The notes: generated from the sequence alone by a model not told the origin. 64,000 nucleotides of DNA from Beta vulgaris subsp. vulgaris (GCF_026745355.1 NC_079209.1:45958971-46022970); one strand, 5' to 3'; counted from the first letter of the stretch, positions 33,498 to 45,716 are shown. Numbers and translations: made by a program.

Positions 33498-34304
33498 TTC
33501 TTCTTTTGTTTTTTTTACCTAATATTTCCTCTTTTGTTGTTCCCATATATATAGTTGAATACCCCTTCAGATATTTTGTGATATATTTATTCACGAATTG
33601 TAACCCTAAATACATAGACTTTCTATTCTCTCTCTAAGTTTTTTTAAACAGTAATAAGCGACATTTCTGTCACTTGGAGTGTAGTTTTTAGTTTATATCC
33701 ATAATTTCTTTTCATTTATTATTTTTCTTTTATCTATTTTACCATTTATTTCTTCTTCTTATATTTTGTAGATTATTTTATTTATTTAGTGTTTTTTATT
33801 AGTTTTTAGCTTTTGATTTCATAATTTATTTATTTTCTATATTTTAGTAATTTTATAGTTAGTTTAGTTTTCGTTTTCATGATTGAGTTTCTATTTATTT
33901 ATATCCATTTATTTATTGTTATTTTTTATCTTTATTTTTATATTCATCCATTTATCTTGTGGTTTGTTCTCTTAAGTTTAGATGAATATTAGTGACACGA
34001 GACGCGAGTTTCAAGGCTCAGAGTCAAGTTACACGGTGATTTTTTAGCAATTCTACTCATTTTATCCTTTACCCCACTTTTCTTATCCAACACCACATCT
34101 ATTACAATAACTCGCACGCATCTCGAAACAGTACCCACACCACGACCTATCAACCACCACCTTCACAACTATCACACACCCACTTCAACAGCACCTCAAC
34201 CAGGCCCGGTTGAACACCGGTCCAACTAGTTCAGTGGAACAGGGCCCCAAAAATTAATTGGGTCCCAAGTTTGGTTGGCCAGTGGAAGGAGAAAAAGAAA
34301 ACAA
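33498..34304. other. AT-rich spacer, possible hAT edge at its right end
   Basis: No gene is visible. At 34201-34265 a CAGGCCCGG...AGGGCCCC...GGGTCCC segment resembles one end of plant hAT elements. A related GGGCCC/CAGGGCC segment lies beyond the CACTA-B element at 39447-39480. The pair could be one old hAT element split by CACTA-B. Confidence 0.3.
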
Positions 34305-34344
34305 TAACACTACTACATTTTTAATCAAAAGCAATGGCTAAAAT

Positions 34345-34555
34345 AAGCTATTGCGACGACTGTTTTTTATACCGTTGCAGTAGGATCATCTATTGCAACG
34401 GTCCTTTTCAATTTAGGTTCATGGATTGAGCTATTGCAACGACTTTACGTTGACCGTCGCATTAGGTATATCTATGGCAATGGTTTAGTGATTGTCGTTG
34501 CATTAGATGAAATTATAAATAGGGTCGTTGCAGTAGGTGTTATATATGACAACGT
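34345..34555. repeat. Left subterminal repeats of CACTA-B
   Basis: Several copies of (C)TATTGCAACG(G/A) and CGTTGCAGTAGG-type motifs occur in both orientations. These are presumed transposase-binding sites. The matching right array is at 37920-38245. Confidence 0.85.
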
Positions 34556-35953
34556 CTTTATTAATTAATTAATTGGCACAAATTCTAATATATTAATCAA
34601 TTCCCTCTATATTTTTATCCGAAAATTCAAAAACTTTACAAAAAAAAAAACAAACGCTTATATTACCCGCTATACTTCGTCGTGAAACCAGGAACAAAAA
34701 CCATTAACACATAACTGATCGAAGAAATAAACACCACGAACAGAAATCCAATCCCCCACATCTTGCAAGAGGAAGGTTAAGAATTTACGAGATTTCTTCC
34801 AAAATTCTTCCAAATTTCATAAATATATGCAAAATTCAAGTCTTGAGCGCAGCAATTAGGTGAAATTATTCAAGAAAACTCAAGTAAAGAGACGAAATTC
34901 AAGAAAACCCAACAAAGAGGCGAAATTCAGAGTTACAAGATGTAAGTTCTTCAATTTCCATTGTCATGGGGTTTTCGAATTATGCATAGCAGCGAGATTG
35001 TGCTCGTTGTCGATATCATTTTACTTTCACTTCTCCTTCAATTCTTGTCTGTCGCTGCACTATTTATTTCATTAATTCTTTTCCCAAATTTTTTGGTTTT
35101 TCACTTCCGAATTTCAAGTTCATGATGCACTGATCAGCTTAGTAGGGTTCAACTCTAAACTTTTGTTTTCGCTTTCTATGTCTATAACTTGCCTTTTTCC
35201 AGAATTATACAATTTCAAAGTTACTTCAAAAGAGAGAGAAATTGAAGCTTCGATGCCGTTCAATTCCTCGCTCTTATCTCCTACCATGGCTCTTTTGATC
35301 TTCAAGGTCAGTGTTTTTCTCTCTCATCCTTTTTTCCTTGCACTTTATTTATTTTCAATTTCATTGAATTATTCATCTTTAAGTTTGTTGAATGTATCAA
35401 TTTTTTTGCGGACTTTCGATATTCTTGGTTTTTTGTGATTATGTTTAAAATTTGGTTGGTCGATGGATTTTTTGATTTATTTTGGATTTTTATCGCTCAT
35501 TTTGAGGATTTGATGTCATGAATTTGTATGTAAAAGTTAAGAATAGAATGTTAGGGTTTTTAATTGAGTATTTTGGGATTAAGAATTGAATTTAGGATTT
35601 TGTATGCCGATGTTATTCATGGTTTTTTAATCTGTGCTATGAGTTGGACAAAGCTATGCCCTATGGATTTTTTGCCTTTTCCTCTAATTCTACTGATTAC
35701 ATTGGTGCAGGGGAGAATGTTGGTTCTGGTACTAAGTTGTAATTTGCTCAACAGTTTACATATATGTTCACTCATATCCTTACTGTCCATGCTCCATCCC
35801 TAGCTGATCAAATTTCAAGCACAATTTTTTCATTTTATATTTCGTCCAAATTATGTGTTGATAATTATCGTGCTTTGTCTTTTTTCTGTATTCTTATGCC
35901 TGTGATTCACTGATTATTCTTAACCAAGTGTGAAAGATTATTTCAATTATTCA

Positions 35954-36443
35954 GCCACTATCTCCCAAATCGTAGTATCCTAGAACGACATAGGAATCAA
36001 TCTTTCACTCGTATGCAAAGAATTGAATGCACCTGTTTATGATTGGAAAATTTCCATAAACTCCCCACTGAAGTTGGAGAATCGACTTCCTTGTCCAGCT
36101 GAATTCACAATCTGGCAAAGGACAAAAGATGGAAAAGGCATGGAGCTACAGCAGGGTAAAATTTTGTCTCGCAGATGCGCTCATATACATGCTGCTGATC
36201 CCAGGAAACCCATATATCTTTTGTTGTTTGCTCAGAGTGGTTGGACTATGGAGAAGGTACGTAGTTCGTAGTTCGTAGTTCGTAGTTCATACACTATACC
36301 AGTGGTTATCAGCACGCTCTTTCCCCCCTTGCTCTTTTTCGTAACAATCTACTACATATGTAACAGGACCCTGTTGTCATCTTGAACCTGTCCTCAAATG
36401 ATCTTGTTTCCTCATTTTGGATGGTTCACCAGCACACTAAAAG
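35954..36443 (+). pseudogene. Captured VPS13-like fragment (two exons and intron)
   Basis: Exon 1 (35954-36256, preceded by AG) encodes NDIGINLSLVCKELNAPVYD, then SPLKLENRLPCPAEFTIW and DPRKPIYLLLFAQSGW. Exon 2 (36367-36443) encodes DPVVILNLSSNDLVSSFWMV and ends in a GT donor. The intron (36257-36366, GT...AG) is retained, so capture was from genomic DNA. This matches, from memory, the SHR-binding region of plant VPS13, a lipid-transport bridge protein at membrane contacts. A TAG at 35981 stands where Trp is expected, so it is not functional. The full gene is many times longer. A GTAGTTC heptamer repeat lies just inside the intron. Confidence 0.85.
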
Positions 36444-37183
36444 GTGCACTTTTAAATCTTCTGTATTTAAGAATATTTTGATGTGTACTGCACCACTGTT
36501 ATGGAAATGTACTCACAAAAGATAAAATTCTAAGAAAGACAAAGAGATAGAAATGTACTCACAGAAGATAAAATTCTAAGAAATATGATGCTATGGAAAA
36601 TTATAGAAAAGCAAGACTATCTTTCTTCACAAACTCTTGGCCTAGGATGGACCAAAAATTTCAAGCAGACTGTACCATGCAAAGAATAGCACTTCTTTGG
36701 TTACTGCTTTTGTGTTTTAACCTAAATCAAAAGCTTAATCTGTAATAATTGCGGGCGGAAATACAAAATGCAAATAAATTTCTTCTTTTTGGTGATCCAT
36801 GTACCAAAGTAAGTTCATCCTATAGATTAACACACAACATTCTTTAGGTCTCTTCTTATCTACTGTACCTATTCCCACACTGGAAAATGACCTAAAATTA
36901 GCAATATTGTTGGAATTAAGAGGTTTACTATGAACACCCAGTAATCAATAAGAGATCAATATGTCAAGTCTGAACCACCAAGTCTCTCCGTGACATGAGA
37001 CACCATTTAGTCCCAAAAGGAACTATGTGAAGCTAATTCTTGATCTAATATCTAGTATAAAAGGCAAAGCAATCACATCCAACATAACCTGATCATATTA
37101 ATTCCTACTGCTGCCTCCCATAAAACTCCACGAGTGTGCTCGGTACCCATGGAACTTACAATTAGACAAAATTTACTGTCTGT

Positions 37184-37395
37184 CTACTGTCGAACTGAGG
37201 CCTTAAAATACTCATAAAATTTCTGCTCTGAAAATCGGCCTGCTCGCTTCCTGGCAGCAGCTGCAATCTTAAGCCGGGCAGTCTGTGGCATTCTCAAAAC
37301 TTCGAGAATAGCTTCTGCATACTCATTCTCGGATTGTGCAAGAAATCCTGTTTGCTGTCCCTCTTCTTCCAGCACAATGTCCATCTTCGGACCAG
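37184..37395 (-). pseudogene. Captured ALG11-like last exon
   Basis: On the minus strand an AG acceptor (CAACTCAG) precedes an exon encoding [20 protein letters not shown], then [20 protein letters not shown] and [20 protein letters not shown], with a stop at 37184-37186. This matches, from memory, the C-terminal end of plant ALG11, the ER mannosyltransferase that adds alpha-1,2-mannose to the dolichol-linked N-glycan precursor. Only this exon is present, with intron sequence upstream; the glycosyltransferase catalytic part is absent. It is opposite in strand to the VPS13 fragment, so an antisense transcript through the element could cover it. Confidence 0.82.
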
Positions 37396-37919
37396 CTGAG
37401 TTGTCTCTTTTATATTGTCATCTTCATCACACATTATTCTTATTATAGCAATAATGCAAGGTACTGTAATTTTGTCTTTTTTTGTGTTGTTGATGGGTAC
37501 GTTTACTAACTATTACAATGTTTGAATTTTTAGGTGAATGATGAACCAACAGGAGGAGATCAAACGTAGACGTCTCACTATACATACTATCGGCCAGATT
37601 TAACTAGCTATATTATAGTGATGCGGTACTTGGTGGTTAGAAGAAAAATGATTTATATGTACTCATTAGAAGTATTTGTGGTCCAAAACAAATATTTATT
37701 AGTTAGGTTTGATTAAGTACAATAATTTTCGTTAATTAGGATTTTTCATGTATACTCTTAATTTAATTATTTTGGAAATTATAATATAGATATGACAATT
37801 ATTTTTGGCATTTCAAGAGTATTTTTGCATTTGTTGCATTGTACTAATATATACCATGCTGTAATTTTATAGGTTTTCGGTAGGCATCAGGAGGGGTTTT
37901 AAAAAAAATTCCGTCATAA

Positions 37920-38245
37920 AGGCGTTGCAATAGCTATATGATAGTGTTGTAATATATAGAGAGGCGTTGCTATAGAAGCCAAAATGGGACACAATATGAA
38001 TATTAGGATCGTTGTAATAGCTATCGAATGGCGTTGCTATAGATATAGAGGCGTTGCAATAGACCTTATAGACGATGCAACGGCTCTTTACATCTATTGC
38101 AACGACTTTTTGGCAGTCGTTGCAATAGGCCCCAAAAGTCGTTGCACTAGACCTATTGCAACGCCTCCAAATGCAATGGTTCAAAACCGTTGCAATAGGT
38201 CTACTGCAACGACTTTTGGACCTATTGCAACGATTTTTGTGTGTT
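37920..38245. repeat. Right subterminal repeats of CACTA-B
   Basis: A dense array of TATTGCAACGACTTTTGG-like motifs, many as inverted pairs, mirrors the left end. Confidence 0.9.
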
Positions 38246-38273
38246 GCCTTTGCCTTTTAATGTAGTAGTGTAA

Positions 38274-39698
38274 TTAGAAATCTCGTAACTCATCCGTAAG
38301 AACAATACTTTCCATCTTTTTCACTTATCACTGCACAATTCTTTGAGTCTCTCTCCTCTTCATAAATCGAAATCCCCAAAAAATTATCATATTATTCAAC
38401 TTCCCATATTAAAATTAATTATCACTCTCTTTATTCAAGAAATCATCTCATTTTCAATTTTAATTTTCGCCAAAAAAAGCTCAATTTCGTTATTCCTTCC
38501 ATATTCCCAATTCTCCTCAAGAACATCAAAAATGAAGATTTCTAACGGGAAGAATTCTTTTGCTATTTATTTGCGATTCAGATCCAATTATTCCTCTCAA
38601 CTCATATGCAAGAAATCGATTTTTTAAATCATCCGAGAAAAAGATTCAAATGTTAGTTTACAAATTAGAAATACGGGAGGAATAAAGTCTTCAATTTTGA
38701 TTGTGGGAGGTTCGAAGGTGAAAAATCAAGAATTTGTAGACTAATTTGTTATCGAAGTTTTTATTATTAAGGTAATTTCACTTTGTTTTATGCTTAGTAG
38801 AGATTTATATCAATTACGAAACTTTATAATTTGAATTTAAATTTATAATATGTAATTCTTATTATTTTCGATTTCATGATTTGGTTGTTTGCAATTCTAC
38901 CTGATTGATTTTTCAGGAATTTTGCAATTCTCCCTAGTTCCTAGTGTTATGATAATTGATAGACGTTGTTGTATCACCAAACCAGGAGAATATTGATTTA
39001 TAAACAATGCAAGTTTGGGATTAATAGAACTCAAACTTTGGATTTATGGAGTTGATTAAAAAACAAGAACATCTACTGACTGTTTCCCAGTATTCAAACA
39101 AAGGAAAAATAAAAAATCTTCATTGGGTAGATTTAGTTTTCTTTTACAATTTAAGAAAACTACATGAATGTAGGATGTTTTCGCATAACTAGTTTCATCT
39201 GTCCATTCCTTCATGCGAAATACTTGCTGGCACGTTGATAGAGTTCAACTCTGTCTTACACAATTTTGCCTAATTCAATTGATGTAATATGTAAGACTAT
39301 AACAATCTCAATGTAATCTGAAATTACTTTGCTTGGTTTTTCTTAGACTTCTTTTAGTTTTGGTTTAGTTATCAAACTGTAACGAACGATTAATGATAAA
39401 TTATATTAATAAAAAAAATTTAATTTCTTATTTACAATTTTTTTGAAGGGCCCTATTTTGATGGATCGCACAGGGCCTCCATACTTCATTAGACGGCCGA
39501 TATCTCAATTTCATCTCCCTCATCTCACTCCCAGCCACAACAATCAACCCTCCATCTCCTTTCCCAACTCCATCTCAACAAATCTTCAATTTCCCTCACC
39601 TACAACTGCATAAGAAACCTTGCAACCACCCACATTTACCAACAACACAGCCACCCACATTTACCAACAACGCAGCCATCACCGCAATACAATAGTAC
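38274..39698. other. AT-rich spacer, no gene
   Basis: No recognised coding sequence. It contains the GGGCCC/CAGGGCC segment (39447-39480) mentioned as a possible hAT end, then C-rich low-complexity sequence. Confidence 0.45.
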
Positions 39699-40100
39699 TA
39701 GGGGTGTTCATTTCGAACATTAGAAAATTTCGGATTGGGAAAAAGCAATCTGAATCCGGTCCGAAAATTTTTGGATTGGATATTTGAAATTTTCGGACCG
39801 GATCATCAGATATTCGATCAAAAACTAAAAAAAATTGAAATTTTCAAAGGAAAGTTCATAAAACAAGTTTCGGATCGGATCGAATATTTAGGATATCCGA
39901 TCTTGAAAGCAGAGATTTCGGATCGCATATCCGAAAATAAAAAATGTCAATCCGTATCGGATCCGAAAATATTCGAATATCCGATCCGATCCAATACATC
40001 CGAAAACTAAAAAAAAGCGGATCGGGTATCTGAAAAATTGAATCAGATTGGCCGAATCACGGATCGGGTCAACTGGATCGAATACTTATGAACACCCCTA
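39699..40100. mobile_element. MITE with TAGGGGTGTTCAT ends (402 bp)
   Basis: Exact 13-bp inverted ends TAGGGGTGTTCAT and ATGAACACCCCTA. The inside is dominated by TCCGAAAAT/ATTTTCGGA and GGATCGGAT strings in both orientations. Flanks AGTAC and AGTAGC are only partly alike, so the target duplication is unclear. It could be hAT-related. Confidence 0.8.
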
Positions 40101-40611
40101 AGTAGCACGCAACTCCCATCACCTCAATTCGGCTGCGCACGCAGCCTTTAGTACACTGCGCTCGCAACCTCCTTATGTATGTGTCATGCTTACCTGCATC
40201 GAATTCGACGAAATTATCGCGCCCACAACCCTCAATGAGTTGCGCCCGCAGCTAATGTTATACCGCACTCGCAGCTCTGCAATTTTTCATGCACAGATTT
40301 AATGAAGCTCGATGGCGAAGATTGATAGAAAATGATGATGGACGTTGATGAGGGTTGGTGGCGTAGTATGGCGAACTAGGGGAGCAATCCCCTCAGAAGA
40401 AACATGAAGAAGCTGGGGGTTGATGTTATATATATTTTTTATTTTCATTTTCTTTTTTCTTTTCTCATCTTGTTTTTGTTTGGGATTGCTAAACGCAACT
40501 CTACATTGCTAAACGCAACCCTAAAAACCCTCATTATCATATTGTCTTTGATAAAAACCTTCTCTCTAAAAAAAATATCCTCTCCTCCTCCTTCCTATAT
40601 ATATATATATT
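40101..40611. other. Spacer with degenerate GC-box repeats
   Basis: Alternating strings such as TGCGCTCGCA and GCGCCCGCAGC (40130-40280) are followed by T-rich DNA. No gene is visible. The T-run at 40610-40618 may be the poly(A) tail of the minus-strand LINE. Confidence 0.45.
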
Positions 40612-42346
40612 TTTTTTGCTTAATAAGAAAAATATTATAGCACCTAGGTTTAAACACACCACCAAATACATCCTATAACCAATGCTCAAACACAAAGGCC
40701 ATAAGCTACTTACAGATTTAAGGATAAATTCCTCAACCAATCCCTATCACTCCTAGATGCCTTTTTGGGAAAAACACTATAACATATTTGTATAACACTA
40801 TACTTAATTATTCTTTATACAATTAAACTAGGAACATCTACCTTCATATTCCAAAATGCATCAACATCTACCTTCATATTCCAAAATGCATCATTTTTGA
40901 CCCACCAGATGGTATAACCATAGCACTCAAAGCAGCATCGACTATATGTTTTTGAGTTCTGGAATAACTACACCTTAGCAGCTCGTGAATTATTCCAGTA
41001 ATTGTACATCTCAGAACATCCATATCCAACAAAGTTTCTGATTCTAACCCAAGGATCAGACACAAAGAATGACTACTCACCCCATATTTACAAAGCCATT
41101 CCGTTGTTTGCAATCTGTCTCTCATCACCAACAAGAGGATGCACCTGTATTTAGGACAAACAAGTCTATTCCACACTACTTTATCCTACCCAATTCTTCT
41201 CTATTCCCCAACCAAACATGAGTACATATGCTGAATAGAATATCTACCCATATTCCCCAATTGACTGTGCGTTCTAGAAACCTTCATCTATTTTTTCACA
41301 TGCATCACACAATTTCTTCTAGTACTAACTGGAATTTGTAGGAGATTCTACCCTCGCCCCTCAACATTTTTAATATAAATTTCATTCACCAATTTAAGCA
41401 ACAAACTATCTTCTTTTTAGCATTATTTATAGCCCAAACGTAACAACCAACCGCCCCAGACCACTTGCATTCTTGGGTAAACAAATCTGCTCCCAGGCAA
41501 CTTTACCAGCACCTTGACTGAATCTAAACCCATACCACATGTAAACTCTGCAAATCCTCTCAATTTATTTCATCACATGGAAAGAATAATGATTTGAAGA
41601 TTTGAGCCCAAAACACATTAATGCTCATCAACACAGAATTTACTAGAACTGATCTGCCTTGATAAGACAAATTCTTACTCCTCCAAGTTGTGATTAGCTG
41701 CCATTATCTTCTCTATTGAACATTGACATTCATGACTGGAAATCTTATTATGATAAATGGGAACACCCAAATATCTAAATGGAAGATTACCAAGCTTAAA
41801 AACCTGTCATATCCAAAAGTATCTTGATCTAAGCCGGAAACTTCAAAGAAGTGCTGAAATCCCTTCATCATTGTATACATAGTAGCAAACTCCCCTTTAC
41901 AACATAAAATGACATCATCCCACTAGCTTTAACACTCTTGTTAGGTAGTCCATACACAACACAAATATCAGAGGGGACATAGGATCCCCCTATCTAAGCC
42001 TTCTCTTCCCTTCAAAGAAACCAAATAATTAATTCCCCATTCAACATCAAACTATACCTAGGGGAACAAACACACTCCATGATTATTTTAACAAACTTGT
42101 CTGGAAACTTCAGCGCCACAAGCATATCCTCAAGAAAATTCCAATATATGGAATCATACGCTTTTTTCATATCCATCTTCATAATACACCCTGAACTAGT
42201 ATTCTTTCTCCCATAGTTTTTGACTAAGTCCTGACAAATCAAAATGTTATGTGTAATTAAACGATCCTGAATAAATGCACCTTGATTTTCAGCCACAATT
42301 TCAAGTTGAACTAACTTCAACCTATTGCAAATTATCTTTGCAATGC
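40612..42346 (-). mobile_element. LINE (L1-type), 3' segment: reverse transcriptase end
   Basis: On the minus strand, coding fragments read EIVAENQGAFIQDRLITHNI, KMDMKKAYDSIYWNFLE and RYSLMLNGEL. They are followed in degenerate frames by GDPMSPLIFVLCMDYLTRVL and, further on, a zf-RVT-like NRLVCPKYRCILLLVMRDRL (about 41120-41176). These are the central and late blocks of plant L1-type ORF2. Several stops and shifts are present. The right edge is the left copy of AATGC (42342-42346), and the missing upstream LINE sequence continues at 56114. Confidence 0.88.
42012..42346 (-). pseudogene. LINE reverse transcriptase core fragment
   Basis: The 102-codon open frame (42320-42012) covers the RT block with the QGAFIQDR motif and the KAYDS catalytic-aspartate block (fingers/palm). 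In-frame codons upstream to 42346 read IAKIICNRLKL, continuous with YKC at 56118. The catalytic FADD-type block is not recognised downstream, so the protein is dead. Confidence 0.88.
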
Positions 42347-43514
42347 TGTTATTTCCCCAGGAACACTACAAGAGGGGGGGTGAATTGTAGGTGTAGAAAT
42401 AAACGTAACTTTTTGCGAAAATTAAAACTTAAACGAATAAACAAGCTAGAGGAACACAAGGGATTTTTACGAGGAAAAACTTCTTGGGCCCAACAAGAAG
42501 AAACAACCTCGACCACTAGGGATTTTAAACTCAACTCTTTCACTAATTAGGCCAAACAACTTTGTTACAACCTAATTCTAACTCGAGCCACACCTTGAGT
42601 TCCTAAACTCAAGTTCCTGAGCCACTGTTCCCTTAACAGTAGTTCCTCTCAACTTCACTCGAAGTTTTCTCACTCATACAAGCTTCACTCAAAGCCTTTC
42701 TCTTACAGAACTTCACTCAAAGTTCCCTTACCCCAAAAACCAAAATACAATTGATCGAAATAAGCTTAGTGGAATTAGAGTAAGAAAGCAAAGAACAAAT
42801 GGCTATTATGAGAGAATGAAGGCACTGACACTTAATTAGTTAAACTCACTTAATTACTTAGTCAGACACAATTTGGAACTTATCTAGACTTCAATATTTA
42901 TAGTGATAATCACAAAGAACGTGGGATTAAAATTGATTACATGTTAAGTCCATTAACCCATGATGTTCCTTCCCCTAAGAAACACGTTTCTCATCATGTC
43001 CCATGATCCCATGATCTCAATATGAACGTGAATATATTTTAGCCACTACTCCTAAGTAATAGGAGTTCCTTGAGCTTTATCCGAAAATCAGTTTTATGAA
43101 AATAGCTTTTATCTTTAAAACTGAATTTTTAATCTTTAAGAAAAAAATATCTTTTAAACAAATTCTTTCTAAAAACCGGATATTTATTTTCTTTATTTTT
43201 TCCGAAAACAAAATCTTCTCTTAAACGGATTTTCTTTGAAAACTGATTTTATCATTTAAATTAGATAAAACTAATTTCCTATAATTTAGGCATGACTTAC
43301 TCAATTGCATAATTAACCGTTATACTTTTGCACGCCTAAGTCTAGTTCCTTTTATAAACAAAGTTCCTTTAACAGATTCATTTAGTGCCACTTAGTTTGT
43401 TCCTCACAAAGGAACAAACTCTCATTCTCAAAATAAACTGCCACTGTTCCTTACCATCCTTACTTTGTTCCTTTACACTGGAGCTAGAAAATAAAAAGCC
43501 TAGCTTTTATTCTT

Positions 43515-45062
43515 CACTAGTAGAATAAATGCTATTTGCTGCGGTGATATTGTTGCGGTTTTACCTATACGCAGCAATATTACACGCAAAAAAAAAGAAA
43601 AAATAGAAAATAACTATATTGCTGCGGTTCCCGCCCAAACCGCAGCAATATGGTTCAACGGATGCATTTTGAAAAAAATGTGGGGCCTGGAAAGACTAAT
43701 ATTGCTGCGTGTTTGGGCGGGAACCGCAGCAATATAAAAAAAAATATTTTTAAAATGTATTGCTGCGGTTTCCCGCCAAAAACCGCAGCAATATTGTATG
43801 CTTTTTTTTTTTAAAAAAAAGGACGCGCGGGTTTGGGCTTTATGTTGTCAAATATTAAAAGTATGCTATTAGCTAGGGTTCCTTATCTCTCAACCTCTCT
43901 TTTTTTCTCTCGGCCGTTTTTCAACTCCCTCTCCTCTCTCTCTCCTCTCTCTCTCCCCTCTCACTCTCAATTTTTCGCCTCTCTCTCTCCCCTCTCACTC
44001 TCAATTTTTCGCCTCTCATCTCAATTCTTCGAATGAATCAACACATCAATTCTCAAATTGGGTGATTTTATGAGATCTATCTCGTTTTCTTCGTCGGATG
44101 TTCGATTTCTTAGTCAGATTTTCCATTTCTTCGTCGTTTTCATTGTGGGCTGTTCGATTTCTTCATCGGCTTTCCGAATTCTTCGTCGGCTGTTCGAATT
44201 CTTCGTCGGTCGAAGTCATTCCTTCGTCGGCTGTTCGATTTCTTCGTCGGTCGAAGTCGTCCCCGTTGCATGTTTGATTTCTTCGTCGGTCGAAGTCGTT
44301 CCGTCGTCGGCTGTTCGATTGCTTCGTCGGTCGAAGTCAATCCGTCGTCGGCCGTTCAGATCGAGACAAAGAAAGCCCCAACCTCGCGCTAGTCGACGAC
44401 CTTCTTGGGCCGTTCAGATCGTTCCGTCGTCGGTTTCTTTTTTAGATTATTTTTTCAGAATTTTGTGTTTTTTTTTCTGTTATTATTTTCTATTGTTATT
44501 TTTGTAATTGTTGTTATTTTGGTTATTGTTGTTGTAATATTTTCAAATCTAGTGTTTTATTGTATTATCTTATTATATTTATAGTATAAATTTGTTCTTA
44601 TATTTTTTGAAGTTACATAGCAGATTTTTTATAATCTGCCTTCAAAAAAAGTAATAACATAATATGTTTTTTTTATTTGTGTTTTTTTTATGTTTTTGAA
44701 TTTTATATAATAACTTGTTGTCATTAGTTTCAATAAGTAATGTTTTATTTTATTTCAACCTTTTTATTTCCCAAATCTGATGTCAAAATAAAAAAAAAAA
44801 ATTTTTTTTCCTGCCCAACGTATATTGCTGCGGTTTTAAGTAAAAAACCGTAGCAATATATGTTGTACTATTTTAATCTAAAATACTAATATTGCTGCGG
44901 TTTTATACTTAAAACCGCAGCAATATATGTCAAATATAGCTACGGTTTAAAACCGCAGCAATATATTAGTTACCTATTACTGCGCCCTTAATTGCTGCGC
45001 GCCCAAAAACGCAGCAATATGGCAGTTTTTAACCGCAGCAAATAGCATTTATTCTACTAGTG
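43515..45062. mobile_element. CACTA-C element inside the LTR (1548 bp)
   Basis: The terminal inverted repeats begin CACTAGTAGAATAAATGC and stay identical for nearly 30 bases. The duplication is CTT (43512-43514 and 45063-45065). The other LTR has the empty site (ATTCTTCTTGATCC near 55903). Subterminal arrays of ATTGCTGCGGTTTT and its complement form hairpins at 43540-43800 and 44820-45045. The centre has a CT-rich leader and a TTCTTCGTCGGTCGAAGTC repeat region (44090-44425) that yields a Ser/Arg-rich ORF. There is no transposase. Confidence 0.95.
44130..44430. repeat. Repeats of CTTCGTCGG(T)CGAAGTC
   Basis: Six or more irregular copies of GTTCGATTTCTTCGTCGG and TCGAAGTCGTTCC lie inside CACTA-C. 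The 149-codon ORF across 44058-44507 is a translation of them. Confidence 0.8.
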
Positions 45063-45267
45063 CTTCTTGATCCAATGCTTGCTCCAGTATCAACTTATAG
45101 AAACTTCTTTACTTAGCCTTTGAAATCATCTCTTGATTTCTTCCTTGACTTCGAATTCTCCCAGTTCCTTTCATTATACCTTAAACATCATACACTTAAA
45201 AACTCATTAGTTCACTACTTAGTTTGCATCTTTGTTTCTTTGTCATCATCAAAACTAGGGTTCAACA

Positions 45268-45281
45268 ATTTCCCCCTTTTT
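45268..45281 (-). other. Polypurine tract of SIRE-like element
   Basis: On the minus strand AAAAGGGGGAAATT directly precedes the 3' LTR start (TGTTGAACCC). Confidence 0.8.
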
Positions 45282-45716
45282 GATGATGACAACAAAGGTA
45301 CAAACTAAGGAAATAACAAATAATATAAGTGAATGATAATGACAAAAACATAAAGAAGAAAATGAAAAATAAAACACAATTATGTGAGTAACTGAATTTT
45401 GATTTTTCATTTACCTTAACCTATTTTTGATTTTTCATTTACCTTATCCAATTTTTAATTTTTTCATTTTCAATTTTTTTCAAGTTATGTACAGTTTGTT
45501 CCTTAAATCTTTTTCCCCCTTTGTCATCCTCAAAAAGAATAGACTCTGCATGTATTGATGAATTGATTTAACACCTTAAGACCAATATACAAGCACCATT
45601 GGTGGTTAAGTTAGAATATCAAAGAGTAAACTGCTCAAACATCAATCACATAATACTAGCCATTCCAAGGAAGAAATTATGCAAATCATTTGGAAACACA
45701 GACATAATAGCAAAAG

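Larger units (their letters stand above)
34308..38270. mobile_element. CACTA-B element carrying host gene fragments (3963 bp)
   Basis: The ends CACTACTACATTTTTAATC and its partner TTTTAATGTAGTAGTG are flanked by the 3-bp duplication TAA (34305-34307 and 38271-38273). Subterminal arrays of CTATTGCAACGACTTTT-like motifs in both orientations fill 34345-34555 and 37920-38245. No transposase is present. The interior contains pieces recognisable as VPS13 and ALG11 exons with introns, on opposite strands. This is the structure of a gene-capturing non-autonomous CACTA element. The stretch 34640-35440 looks like an untranslated leader of unknown origin. Confidence 0.93.
42347..45267 (-). repeat. 3' LTR of SIRE-like element (interrupted)
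   Basis: Without the CACTA insertion and its 3-bp duplication the LTR is about 1370 bp, matching the 1373-bp partner. The two differ by scattered substitutions and short indels, a few percent by eye. In plus orientation it runs from TGTTATTTCC to TTCAACA. Confidence 0.93.

Noticed and set aside
44058..44507. 149-codon Ser/Arg-rich ORF
   Set aside because: It is made of TTCTTCGTCGG-type repeats inside CACTA-C.
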